64,000 nucleotides of DNA from Saccharopolyspora spinosa NRRL 18395 (GTDB lineage Bacteria > Actinomycetota > Actinomycetes > Mycobacteriales > Pseudonocardiaceae). The notes under the pieces were generated by a model that saw only the letters and a program-made list of their open reading frames with translations, was not told where the DNA came from and ran no database searches. Of this stretch, positions 1 through 8,434 are shown piece by piece. Location of the stretch: contig NZ_GL877881.1 in NCBI RefSeq assembly GCF_000194155.1, positions 291,626-355,625 of the forward strand, given 5' to 3'. Each line of letters starts with the position of its first letter. The first letter of the stretch is position 1. Made by a program: the position numbers and the translations under genes.

Positions 1-225
1 GGGCACGCTTTGAGCGCTGCTGGCATGCTGTCGTTAATCGCGGTGATCCAGCAGATGCGTCGTGGTTTCGTGCATGGAAATCCTCTTCTTCAGAATCCAA
101 TTGGGCCGCCATTAGCCCACGTTGGCCCAGATAAAGTCGATGCCAATATTCGTTTGTCGCTGTGTAATAGTTTTGCTTTTAGTGGTATCAATGCCAGTTT
201 GCTGGTCGCGTCGGGAGATGCGTAA
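1..225 (+). CDS. Beta-ketoacyl synthase, C-terminal end (partial, 5' end outside window)
   Basis: Reading from base 1, the frame gives the last 74 residues of a thiolase-fold ketosynthase. It starts with GHALSAAGMLSL, corresponding to the conserved GHTxGAAG helix whose His is a KS active-site residue, and near the end has NSFAFSGINASLLV, the family's N-S-F-G-F-G-G-x-N-A-S signature. The start and the active-site Cys lie outside, so it cannot be told whether this is a normal elongating KS or the decarboxylating KS of an HMG-CoA-synthase (beta-branching) cassette. The downstream PksH-like gene overlaps its stop by one base (TAATG), arguing for one operon and favouring the second option. GC is well below that of later genes. 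Confidence 0.8.
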   Translation, partial: GHALSAAGMLSLIAVIQQMRRGFVHGNPLLQNPIGPPLAHVGPDKVDANIRLSLCNSFAFSGINASLLVASGDA

Positions 226-971
226 TGCCTGCCGAAGGGTTCGTCACAGTCACGCGTGACGAAGGAAGCACGATTGCCGAATTGAATCGTCCAGACGAGG
301 GAAACATTCTCACGCTCGAGATGCTTGACGCTTTGTCCACGGCGTTGCATGAGGCTGAGCATGACCCGAACTGCTCGGCGTTCGTACTTTGTGCGGCCGG
401 CGATAGCTTCTGCATGGGTGACGATTTGCGGAAATTGGCCAGTGAGAATATTGACGTGTTCCTAAGTTCCTATTGGCGGTTTGTGGCTAACTTGGCTAGC
501 GCGGCAGTTCCCACGGTAGCCGTTGTGACTGGGCCGGCCGTTGGCGGCGGCGTTGGACTAACGGCAGCTTGCGATATAGCTATTTGTGGCCCAAAGGCAA
601 CATTTCAGTTGCCAGAAGTATTCTTTGGCATGCTGCCAACGATCTTGCTGCCGCCCCTCGCTTGGAGAATTGGCCCGCAGCGCGCGTTAAGGCTGGCCGC
701 ACTGGGTGAAATAGTGAGCGCCGAGATGGCGCCTGAACTGGGTCTGGTGGATCTGCTCAGTTCAAATCCTGTGGCGGCTAAACGTGAGGTGCTTGAAGTT
801 TTGCACCGTTCGGATAGGGATACTATAGCGGTAGTCAAGCGTATACATCGAGCCGAGTTCTCTCTCGATACTTGGTTCAAAGAATATCGCAAGCTACTGT
901 TGGATGTGCGCTGGAATGATCCAAAGGTGGTTGATCGAGTTCAGCGCATGATCAGAGAAGGCGTACTGTAG
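225..971 (+). CDS. Enoyl-CoA hydratase/isomerase family protein, PksH (ECH1)-like
   Basis: A 248-residue crotonase-fold protein. The two oxyanion-hole segments are visible: GDSFCMGDDL (about 59-68) and GPAVGGGVGL (103-112). An acidic residue sits at E131 in LPEVFFG. The central part, with DIAI, LPEVFFGMLP and WRIG, resembles PksH of the bacillaene pathway, which dehydrates the HMG-type intermediate during polyketide beta-branching, more than the decarboxylase PksI. Its ATG overlaps the stop of the ketosynthase gene, so translation is probably coupled. A PKS tailoring role is inferred from family and neighbours. A general fatty-acid enoyl-CoA hydratase is the alternative, less likely given the KS and P450 on either side. 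GC is low compared with the rest of the window. Confidence 0.72.
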   Translation: MPAEGFVTVTRDEGSTIAELNRPDEGNILTLEMLDALSTALHEAEHDPNCSAFVLCAAGDSFCMGDDLRKLASENIDVFLSSYWRFVANLASAAVPTVAVVTGPAVGGGVGLTAACDIAICGPKATFQLPEVFFGMLPTILLPPLAWRIGPQRALRLAALGEIVSAEMAPELGLVDLLSSNPVAAKREVLEVLHRSDRDTIAVVKRIHRAEFSLDTWFKEYRKLLLDVRWNDPKVVDRVQRMIREGVL

Positions 972-1003
972 AGATATGACACTCGCTAATTAAGGAATTT
1001 GAC

Positions 1004-2200
1004 ATGATAGAGGAGCTTGGAAAAGATTTCGTCAAAGATCCGCATAAGTACTACGAGCGGATGCGTTTATCTGGTCCGGTTTCTGAAGTTGTGCTTCCGC
1101 GCGGCCTTAAGGTTTGGATAGTAACGGGGAGTGCCGAGGCACGTTCGGTATTAATGGACCGAAGGTTGTGTAAGGATATTTGGTTCGGGACGGCGTTCGC
1201 CGGAAAGCATCTGCGTCCCAATGCGGTTCGTACTGCATGGCATCCTGATCTTGTTCGGTACAATCTACTTAACGTCGATCCTCCCGTGCATAGCCGACTG
1301 CGTCGCGCAATGGCGCGGGCACTTGACGCTGATTTGCTGAATCGGGTTGGCGAGCGTGTTGAAGTGACCACGAATGAGCTCGCAAGTAGGGTTCCGGTGG
1401 GTGAAACCATTGATCTAGTCGAGGCATTCGCTGCGCCGCTGGCATTCTCAGGCGTAGCCGAGTTGGTTGGAATCCCAGAACCTAATCGTGAAGATGTGCA
1501 TCGATGGACGATCCCATTGGTTTACTTTAGACCCGCCGAGGAGGTTTCAGAAGGTGGCGAGAATCTACTAGCACTCTTGAGGGGCCTGCTGGAGGATAGG
1601 CGAAGCCAACCTGGAGATGATCTCTTGTCTCGGCTAGCCCATCCGTCTGATCCCTCTGATGTGCTTAGTGATCAGGAATTAATTTCGCTGGTCAGCAACA
1701 TGGTGATGGCAGGTTATGAAACAACCCAGCAGTTGATTTCCGTGGGTGTTCTCGGACTTATTGAACACCCTGAACAGCTGGCGATCTTGCGTAGCGATCC
1801 GACCCGGGTTCCGAAGGCGTTAGACGAACTTCTGCGATGGGTGAGCCCTGCTCCTTTCAGCACGCCAAGATACACTACGGAAGAGATCGAAATTGGTGGC
1901 GTGCGGGTGCCGAGAGGTGAGATTGTGCTCGTCGCTGTGGATGCAGTCAATCATGATCCCGAAGTTCGGTCTTGTCCACATGCGATTGATTTCGATAGTT
2001 CACCCACGCATATCGCTTTCGGGCGAGGTATTCACTTTTGCGCTGGTGCTTCGTTGGCGCGCATGCAAGGAGAGTTGGCGTTTGCTGCGCTTCTTGAGCA
2101 TTTCAAAGAATGGGAATTGATTTCCACCGTTGAAGATCTTGAATGGACACACACGCATATCACTAGAAGTCTTGAAAGTTTGCTGGTGCGACTGTCGTGA
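1004..2200 (+). CDS. Cytochrome P450
   Basis: A 398-residue soluble bacterial P450 of typical length. Landmarks: the I-helix oxygen-activation motif AGYETT (236-241), the K-helix E-x-x-R (E275-R278) and the haem-binding loop FGRGIHFCAGA with the ligand Cys at about 346. The ATG follows an AAGGA ribosome site. It lies 32 bases after the PksH-like gene on the same strand and shares its lower GC, so it is probably the last gene of the same biosynthetic operon, hydroxylating or epoxidising a polyketide (as PksS does in bacillaene). Substrate is unknown. After its stop, base composition shifts to about 70% GC. Confidence 0.92.
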   Translation: MIEELGKDFVKDPHKYYERMRLSGPVSEVVLPRGLKVWIVTGSAEARSVLMDRRLCKDIWFGTAFAGKHLRPNAVRTAWHPDLVRYNLLNVDPPVHSRLRRAMARALDADLLNRVGERVEVTTNELASRVPVGETIDLVEAFAAPLAFSGVAELVGIPEPNREDVHRWTIPLVYFRPAEEVSEGGENLLALLRGLLEDRRSQPGDDLLSRLAHPSDPSDVLSDQELISLVSNMVMAGYETTQQLISVGVLGLIEHPEQLAILRSDPTRVPKALDELLRWVSPAPFSTPRYTTEEIEIGGVRVPRGEIVLVAVDAVNHDPEVRSCPHAIDFDSSPTHIAFGRGIHFCAGASLARMQGELAFAALLEHFKEWELISTVEDLEWTHTHITRSLESLLVRLS

Positions 2201-2528
2201 AACACTGCGTTGTGGCGCTTGTGCCTTTCAGTATTTCGGCCCATTAAGACGTGCACATTAGTTGCCGCAGCGCAGTCCACACCAGACTATTCACCCGGCA
2301 AACCGCACAAATGGTGGGCTGTTCCTGGACTTCAGTTCCAGTGGCAACACCGCCTTCCGCACAGCAGCCGACGTCCGAGGTTGATTCGACGGGGCTCCGC
2401 GACCGGTGCTCGGCGGCCGCGCCGAGAGCCACGGTTGAACCGGTCCTAGGGCGGGTACGGCATCGGCAACGGCCTGTTCACCCCACGTGACCGGCCCGGT
2501 CAGTACGTGCTGCCAACGGGAAGCGGAA
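2201..2528. other. Intergenic region with GC transition
   Basis: No gene is seen. Composition moves from the lower-GC PKS-type segment to the high-GC host background at about 2.3 kb, so the boundary of a horizontally acquired segment may lie here. No inverted repeat, tRNA or integrase scar was recognised. A SigB-like promoter (2434-2458) lies at the right end. Confidence 0.5.
2434..2458 (+). promoter_or_regulatory. SigB/SigF-type promoter upstream of the YbdK-like gene
   Basis: GTTG, 15 bases, then GGGTAC, fitting the actinobacterial SigB-family pattern (G-N-N-T or GTTT, 14-16 bases, GGGTAY) with one mismatch in the -35 element. It is about 70 bases before the ATG at 2529. Identified by eye only. 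Confidence 0.4.
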
Positions 2529-3662
2529 ATGGTCAGGCCAGGCGATCAGCCAACCCTGCTCACCCTGGGAGTCGAGGAGGAATTCCTCCTCGTGGACCCG
2601 GAGACCTTGCAGCCTGCGGGCAGCGGGGTGGCTGTTTCGCGCGTCCGGCACGGCGGCGATGAAGGTGAGGTGCACCCCGAGTTGGCTCCCGCCCAGATCG
2701 AGGCGGCGAGCTCGGTGTGCCGCGACCTCCACGAACTGCGCCGGACGTTGATCCAGCTGCGCATGGAGCTCGCCACCGCCGCCGCCGAGCACGGCTGGCG
2801 ACTGGCCGCCATCGGGGCGGCGCCGACCGGGCAGCCAGGGCCACCGCCGGTCACCGACACGCCCCGATACCGGCGGATATACGCCGAGTACGGCCCGATC
2901 GTCGAGGAGCAAGGGGTGTGCGGGTGCCACGTGCACGTGGGCACTCCGGACCTGGAATCGTCACTGCGCGCGAGCAACTGGCTGCGCCCGTGGCTGCCGG
3001 CCCTTCTGCTGGTCACCACGAATTCGCCGTTCTACCGCGGTGTCGACACCGGCTACGCGAGCTGGCGCTTCGCCCTGTGGTCCCGGTTGCCGACCGCGCG
3101 CCCGGCGCCCCACGTCACCTCGGTGGCTCACTACCGCGGCATCCTCGACTGTCTCCTGGCATCCGGCATGGTGATCGACCCCGGCATGCTCTACTGGTAC
3201 GCGCGACCTTCCGCGCACGTGCCGACCCTGGAGGTTCGGGTCGCCGACGCCGCCGCGACCGTGGACGAGGCCGTGCTGCTCGCCGGGCTCACCCGCGCAT
3301 CGGTGACCGCCGCGCTCGCACCGGACGACCGGCTGCGCGGCCCCGAAAACGTCGATGACCAGATGCTGTGGGCCGCGTGCTGGCGTGCCGCTCGGGACGG
3401 GCTCGAGGGAGATGCCCTGGACGCCACCACCGGTCGGCTGATCCCCGCCTGGCAACTTCTGACCGGTCTGGTCGAACACCTGCGCCCGGTGCTCGAAGAC
3501 AACGGCGATCTCGAGTTGGTCACCCAGCTGTTGCAGACCTTGCGGGCGCGCGGCAGCGCCGCGAGCCGCCAGCGTTCGGTGTACGGCCGGCGCTTCGACA
3601 TCAGGGATGTCGTCGACCACGCCGTGACCGAGACGTGCCGCACCCGAGCCTCAAGGCCCTGA
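2529..3662 (+). CDS. Carboxylate-amine ligase, YbdK/GCS2 family
   Basis: A 377-residue protein of the glutamate-cysteine ligase type-2 fold. It begins with TLGVEEEFLLVDPETLQ, the family's ATP/Mg-binding start, and has the diagnostic VCGCHVHVG motif centrally. Such enzymes join a carboxylate, often glutamate, to an amine or cysteine using ATP; the true substrate of the YbdK branch is poorly defined. A GTG at 2487 extends the frame, but the ATG at 2529 follows a purine-rich GGAAGCGGAA and sits right before the conserved N terminus, so it is preferred. A possible SigB-type promoter upstream suggests stress control. Confidence 0.85.
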   Translation: MVRPGDQPTLLTLGVEEEFLLVDPETLQPAGSGVAVSRVRHGGDEGEVHPELAPAQIEAASSVCRDLHELRRTLIQLRMELATAAAEHGWRLAAIGAAPTGQPGPPPVTDTPRYRRIYAEYGPIVEEQGVCGCHVHVGTPDLESSLRASNWLRPWLPALLLVTTNSPFYRGVDTGYASWRFALWSRLPTARPAPHVTSVAHYRGILDCLLASGMVIDPGMLYWYARPSAHVPTLEVRVADAAATVDEAVLLAGLTRASVTAALAPDDRLRGPENVDDQMLWAACWRAARDGLEGDALDATTGRLIPAWQLLTGLVEHLRPVLEDNGDLELVTQLLQTLRARGSAASRQRSVYGRRFDIRDVVDHAVTETCRTRASRP

Positions 3663-3704
3663 ACAGCCATTTCGACTTCGCTCCCGGTGGGGGGCGGATC
3701 ACGT

Positions 3705-3728
3705 GTTTTCGGCGGATCTTCCGGGTAA
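3705..3728 (+). promoter_or_regulatory. SigB/SigF-type promoter upstream of transaldolase
   Basis: GTTT, 14 bases, GGGTAA, an almost perfect match to SigB-family promoters, ending 31 bases before the transaldolase ATG. That spacing allows a short leader containing the ribosome site. Confidence 0.5.
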
Positions 3729-3759
3729 GTCCCGGTATATGACTCGGACAGGAGATGCC

Positions 3760-4863
3760 ATGAGGACACCACTGCACGCCTTGGCAGAGCATGGACAGAG
3801 CCCCTGGGTCGACTACTTGTCCCGGCGGTTCGTCCGCGACGGTGACTTGGCCGAGCTCGTGGAGCGGGGACTGGCCGGGGTGACGTCGAATCCCACGATC
3901 TTCCAGGGCGCCATCGCGGAAGGCGACTACTACGATGACCAGCTCCGCGAGGTGCTGGCCACGGAGACCGACCCCAAGGAGGTCTTCCTGGCCATCGCGC
4001 GCGAGGACATCCGGTACGCGTGCGACGTGCTCCGCCCGGTCTTCGACCGCAGCAAGGACACCCGGGACGGATGGGTCTCCTTGGAAGTCGATCCGCAACT
4101 GGCGAACGACACGCAGGCCACCATCGACGAGGCCGCTCGCCTGCACCGGATGATCGATCGCCCGAATCTGTTCGTGAAGATCCCCGGTACGCAGGCCGGC
4201 CTGCCGGCGATCGAGGAAACGATCGCCAGCGGGATCCCGGTCAACGTGACGCTGCTGTTCTCCCTGGAGCGGCACCGCAGCGCCGCCGAGGCTTACTTGC
4301 GGGGGTTGCGGCGACTCCGCGACAACGGCGGGGACCTGCGGTCGGTGACGTCCGTGGCGTCGTTCTTCGTCTCGCGGGTGGATACCGAAGCCGACCGCCG
4401 ACTGGACGCGATCGGTGGGCACGACGAGATCAAGGGCACCCTCGCTATCGCGAACGCCAAACTCGCTTACCGGACCTACGAGGAGTTGTTCACAGGTGCC
4501 GACTGGGAGGAACTCGCGGCGGCCGGCGCGAGCCCGCAGCGCTGCCTCTGGGCCTCCACTTCGACCAAGAACCCGCAGTACAGCGACGTTCTCTACGTCG
4601 AAGAGCTCATCGGTCCCCAGACGGTGAACACCATGACGAGGGAGACGCTGCAGGACTTCCAGGACCACGGGCGCGTCGCGTACACGCTGGAGCGCGATGT
4701 GGACGAGGCCCGCCGCACCTTCGACCGGTTCGCCGCTGCTGGTGTCGACTACGACGACGTGACCGCCGTGCTGGAACGCGAAGGAGTGGACAAGTTCGCC
4801 GCCTCGTTCCAGAAATTGTTCGACGAGATCACGCACAAACGCGACCAACTGGTGCGGACGTGA
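3760..4863 (+). CDS. tal: Transaldolase
   Basis: A 367-residue class I aldolase of the actinobacterial transaldolase group. It moves a dihydroxyacetone unit between sugar phosphates in the non-oxidative pentose phosphate pathway. GVTSNPTIF (40-48) is the family signature, and the Schiff-base lysine is K140 in LFVKIPGT. The ATG at 3760 follows GGACAGGAG at good spacing; in-frame starts further upstream (3703, 3739) lack such a site and overlap the promoter. Next downstream on the same strand is a gluconate-type permease, which fits a small pentose-phosphate/gluconate locus. Confidence 0.93.
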   Translation: MRTPLHALAEHGQSPWVDYLSRRFVRDGDLAELVERGLAGVTSNPTIFQGAIAEGDYYDDQLREVLATETDPKEVFLAIAREDIRYACDVLRPVFDRSKDTRDGWVSLEVDPQLANDTQATIDEAARLHRMIDRPNLFVKIPGTQAGLPAIEETIASGIPVNVTLLFSLERHRSAAEAYLRGLRRLRDNGGDLRSVTSVASFFVSRVDTEADRRLDAIGGHDEIKGTLAIANAKLAYRTYEELFTGADWEELAAAGASPQRCLWASTSTKNPQYSDVLYVEELIGPQTVNTMTRETLQDFQDHGRVAYTLERDVDEARRTFDRFAAAGVDYDDVTAVLEREGVDKFAASFQKLFDEITHKRDQLVRT

Positions 4864-4956
4864 CCGCCCTCGGTCGAACTGCGCGGTAAGACGACGCCGC
4901 AGTGGAGTGGAGTCCGTGCTGGCCCCACCATTGGAGGTGGCGCGAAGGAGCGCGAC

Positions 4957-6412
4957 ATGTTCGACTCGGCCACTTTCGCCGCAGCTGACGCGATCCACCA
5001 GCCGTGGACCGGTCACGACACCCAGACCCTGGTGGTGGCGGCGATCGGGATCGCCATCGTGGTGCTGCTGATCGTCGCGGCGAAGGTGCACGGCTTCCTC
5101 GCCCTGACCATCGGATCCCTGTTCGTCGGGATCGGGTCCGGCATCGGACTGGGCAAGGTCGCCCTCTCGTTCGAGAAAGGCGTCGGCGACGTGCTCGGCG
5201 GCGTCGGCGTGCTGATCGTCCTCGGTGCGATGCTCGGCAAGCTGCTCGCGGACTCCGGCGGGGCCGACGAGATCGTGGACAAGATCCTGACCGGCGCACG
5301 CCACGGCTTGCCGTGGCGGATGGCGCTGATCGCCTTCATCATCGGCATCCCGATGTTCTTCGAGATCGGTCTCGTGCTGCTGATCCCCGTCATCATGCTG
5401 ACGATCCGCCGGTCGAGGCTGCCCGCGATGTACCTGGCGATCCCGGCCCTCGCCGGCCTATCCGTCCTGCACGGCTTCGTTCCCCCGCATCCCGGGCCGC
5501 TGGTGGCGATCGCGAACGTGCACGCCAACGTCGGCATCACCCTGGCCATCGGCCTGATCATCGCGGTGCCCGCCGTGATCATCGCCGGACCGCTGTACGC
5601 CGCGGTGGCGGCGCGCCTGGTGCCCATCGGCGCCCTCGGTGCGGGCGGAGACCTCATCGCGCGCGGGTCGGGCGCGGGGTCTCCCGGGCGGTGCCGGGGG
5701 TGGCGAGGCGTCTGGGGCGGCGTCGGCCGAGGGCGAGCGCACGCGCCGCCCGAGCTTCACCTGGACGCTCGTCACGGTCCTCACCCCCGTGGTGCTGATG
5801 CTGGTCCGCGCCGCAGCCGACGTGTGGATGAGCAAGACCGCGTGGATCTACCCGTTCCTGCAGTTCATCGGGGACCCGATGGTGGCGTTGCTGATCGCCG
5901 TGCTGCTGGCGATGGTGACGTTCGGGACCAGTGTTGGCTTCACGCCACTCACCCTGACGACGAAGGTCGGCGAGAGCCTGCTGCCGATCGTCGGCGCCAC
6001 GATGATCGTCGGGGCCGGTGGTGGCTTCAAGCAGGTGCTCGTGGACGGCGGCGCAGCCATCGCGATCGGTAAGGTCGCCGTTGCGTTGAGCCTGTCCACA
6101 CTCGTGCTGGGCTGGCTGGTGGCTGTGATGGTGCGGCTTGCGACCGGGTCGGCCACGGTCGCAACCGTTACGGCGTCGGGCATCGTGGCCCCGTTCGCCG
6201 CCGACCTGCCGCCGACGCACCTTGCGCTGGTCGTGCTGGCAATCGGTGCCGGCTCGCTGTTCTTCTCCCACGTCAACGACGCCGGCTTCTGGATGGTCAA
6301 GAAGTACTTCGGCATGACCATCGGCCAGACCATCAAGTCCTGGTCGGTGATGGAGACGATCATCTCCGTGGTCGGCCTCGCCCTGACGCTGCTGGTGTGG
6401 ACCTTCTTCTAG
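4957..6412 (+). pseudogene. gntP: Gluconate:H+ symporter (GntP family), frameshifted
   Basis: Two overlapping frames together make one GntP-type permease of about 480 residues. The first (from the ATG at 4957, behind GAAGGAG) has the N-terminal membrane helices and GIPMFFEIGLVLLIP. The second, shifted by one base, continues from about 5,750 with SFTWTLVTVLTPVVLML through to the C-terminal helices and FSHVNDAGFWMVKKYFG, a GntP hallmark. The change of frame lies in a GC-rich cytoplasmic linker (about 5,640-5,750) and looks like one extra base. It may be a true inactivating mutation or a sequence error; both halves are otherwise well preserved. The family imports gluconate, and its place after transaldolase fits. 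Confidence 0.82.
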
Positions 6413-6450
6413 CGCCAGGTCAGAAGCAACGAAATTCGATCTCGAAGGAG

Positions 6451-6485
6451 CCCGCCGGGCTGACAGGGTTCGAACCTGCTCCCCT
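6451..6485 (-). other. tRNA-Pro 3'-end-like fragment
   Basis: On the minus strand a T-arm is visible: five-base stem GCAGG/CCTGT around loop TTCGAAC, followed by CAGCCCG, which would be the 3' acceptor strand of a tRNA starting CGGGCTG (as in many actinobacterial tRNA-Pro). No matching 5' half is present, so it is not a complete tRNA. It resembles the fragment at 61143-61178 (26 of 35 positions by eye). Such 3' halves are usually attachment-site scars. Confidence 0.4.
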
Positions 6486-6597
6486 GCCCCGGCCAGATCC
6501 GCAACAGACGGTCAGTTGCGAAAACCTCGCAGCCGCAGGACAAACCCCGTGCGGCATCGGGTTCGCCGGTGACGGACGGGCCGTCACCAGGCGGTGA

Positions 6598-7743
6598 TCA
6601 GAGCCAGCCGCGGCGTTTGAAGATGGCGTGCAGGCCGAGGCACACGGCGGCCATGAGGACGAGGGCGAAGGGATAGCCGAGGGCCCAGTGCAGTTCGGGC
6701 ATGGCATCGAAGTTCATCCCGTACACCGTGCCGATCAGGGTGGGGGCGAACAGGATCGCGGCCCACGCGGAGATCTTCTTGATCTCCTCGTTCTGCGCAT
6801 AGCTGGCCTCGGTCATCTTCTTCATCTCTTCGTTCTGGGCCTGGGTGACCAGCGTGGCGTTGACCGTGAGGATGTTGTCCAGCATCTGCCGGAACCCGTC
6901 GACCCGCTCGGCGACGGTGGTGGCGTGGTCGGTGACGTCCCGCAGGTACCGCTGGAGCTCCTCGTCGATGCCGTACTTCTCGAAACCCGCCTCCAGGCTG
7001 CGCAGGATCCCCAGCAGCGGACCGGTGGCCCGCTGGAACTCGATGACCTCGCGCGAGAGCTCGTAGATCCGCCGCGACACGTGCGGATCGGCGCCGAAGA
7101 CCTCGGTCTCGATCTCGTCGATGTCGTTCTGCAGCCCGGCGATAACCGGCGCGTAACCGTCGACGACGTTGTCCAGCACCGCGTAGAGCACCGCCTCCGG
7201 CCCCCGGCCCAGCAGGTCCGGGTCGGCCTCCATCCGGTGGCGCACCGCCGCCAGGTCCGGGGCCTGGCCGTGGCGGACCGTGAGGACGAAGTTCGGGCCG
7301 ATGAACAGGTGCAGTTCGCTGAAGCTGACTTCCTCGGGCTCGTCCAGGTAGCGGGCGGCCCGCAGCACCACGAACAGCGTTTCGCCGTAGCGCTCGATCT
7401 TGGGCCGCTGGTGGGCGACGATCGCGTCCTCCACCGAGAGCTTGTGCAGGTCGAATTCCTCGGCCGCGGCCAGCAGTTCTTCCTCCGCGGGCCGGTAGAG
7501 CCCGATCCAGGCCATCGTGCCGTCGGCGCCGGGCAGGTGCCGGTACGTCTCGGCGAGGCTGGACGGCGTCGCCACCCGGCGGCCATCCCGGTAGATCGCG
7601 GTGTCCACCAACGGCCGATCCGCCAACGGCACCTCTTCGGCCACGTGCGGATCCATCGACCGCTCCGGCGCCCGTGCCCGATCCCCCGGGTTCGTCGCCT
7701 CCCGGACGCGCTTGGCCCGGCGCAACGGCCGCCACTCGGACAT
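6598..7743 (-). CDS. corA: Magnesium/cobalt transporter CorA
   Basis: A 381-residue CorA-family Mg2+ channel. A large cytoplasmic alpha/beta domain is followed by a long stalk helix and two C-terminal membrane helices, with the selectivity loop YGMNF between them and a basic tail FKRRGWL. The ATG at 7743 is preceded by CCAGGAGGTGTGCG, a near-perfect ribosome site, so it is preferred over the in-frame start 90 bases upstream. It converges with the gluconate permease. Ni/Co transport is also possible, as in the whole family. Confidence 0.93.
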   Translation of the reverse strand: MSEWRPLRRAKRVREATNPGDRARAPERSMDPHVAEEVPLADRPLVDTAIYRDGRRVATPSSLAETYRHLPGADGTMAWIGLYRPAEEELLAAAEEFDLHKLSVEDAIVAHQRPKIERYGETLFVVLRAARYLDEPEEVSFSELHLFIGPNFVLTVRHGQAPDLAAVRHRMEADPDLLGRGPEAVLYAVLDNVVDGYAPVIAGLQNDIDEIETEVFGADPHVSRRIYELSREVIEFQRATGPLLGILRSLEAGFEKYGIDEELQRYLRDVTDHATTVAERVDGFRQMLDNILTVNATLVTQAQNEEMKKMTEASYAQNEEIKKISAWAAILFAPTLIGTVYGMNFDAMPELHWALGYPFALVLMAAVCLGLHAIFKRRGWL

Positions 7744-8092
7744 CGCACACCTCCTGGACGATCGCGGGCGAGCGTTGGCCACGGGACGGAAGCGCGTCCC
7801 GGTCGCCATCGCGCTGAGCGTACCCAGTGCCATCCGTGGTTCGTCGAAGTCGGCCCGTCAACCCGGCCCGTTCGTCAGCTGTGCTTGCGCCAGCCTGCTC
7901 GATGATCGCGCGAAGGCGTGGAACGAGATCGTCCGCATTGGGCGCGTTGTCGGATCGGGCAGCCACTGGAACAACAGGACACGGCCACCTACTCGCAGCC
8001 GTGGGCGCTGACCGAGGGAAAGCACCATCTCGGCGACCCTTCCGGCCACGCCAGCACCGGCGCGCGCCCCCGAACGGCGGGCGCCACCGTGC
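7744..8092. other. Intergenic region upstream of corA
   Basis: About 350 bases between the corA start and the stop of the next minus-strand gene. Only shadow frames are seen. No M-box-like structure or obvious promoter was recognised. Confidence 0.5.
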
Positions 8093-8434
8093 TCACTCGG
8101 GACGGTCGAGTTGCTCGCCGTGGTGTTCCAGCAGCGCCGCCAGTCGCCGCACCTCGGCCGCCACCGTCGGATCTTGGTCGCAAATCCGGTCCGCGAGGTG
8201 TCCAACGCAAGCCACCACCGCTGCGCAGCACCGCAGGATGTGCCCCCGCGCTTCCGGGGAAGACCAGCACTCCTCGCGCTCCAGGCAGTTGCCGACCAGC
8301 CAGCACGCCAGGCTGAGCTCGTGGACGATCTGGTTGTGCAGTCCAGACACTTCTTCGTCGTACATGCGTGGAGGGTGCGGGATGTCGCTGGCTTCGGCCC
8401 GCCGAATCGGCGGCCTGCCCGGCAACCGGATCAT
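8093..8434 (-). CDS. Hypothetical protein, 113 aa
   Basis: A small predicted helical protein I do not recognise. Its central segment (NQIVHELSLACWLVGNCLE) is amphipathic and has several Cys and His residues. The ATG at 8434 shares its first base with the stop of the SDR gene upstream (TGATG), so translational coupling decides the start; an internal ATG at 8365 is the alternative. No signal peptide is seen, and no function is proposed. Confidence 0.5.
   Translation of the reverse strand: MIRLPGRPPIRRAEASDIPHPPRMYDEEVSGLHNQIVHELSLACWLVGNCLEREECWSSPEARGHILRCCAAVVACVGHLADRICDQDPTVAAEVRRLAALLEHHGEQLDRPE

Noticed and set aside
3601..5304. Long minus-strand frame opposite transaldolase and permease
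   Set aside because: Antisense shadow; no recognisable domain, while the plus-strand genes carry clear motifs.
6451..6485. A functional tRNA gene
   Set aside because: Only the T-arm and acceptor-like 3' end are present; no D-arm, anticodon arm or 5' acceptor strand could be found upstream.
7744..8092. Mg2+ riboswitch upstream of corA
   Set aside because: No M-box-like helices could be traced, and the ribosome site directly precedes the ATG without an obvious structured leader.
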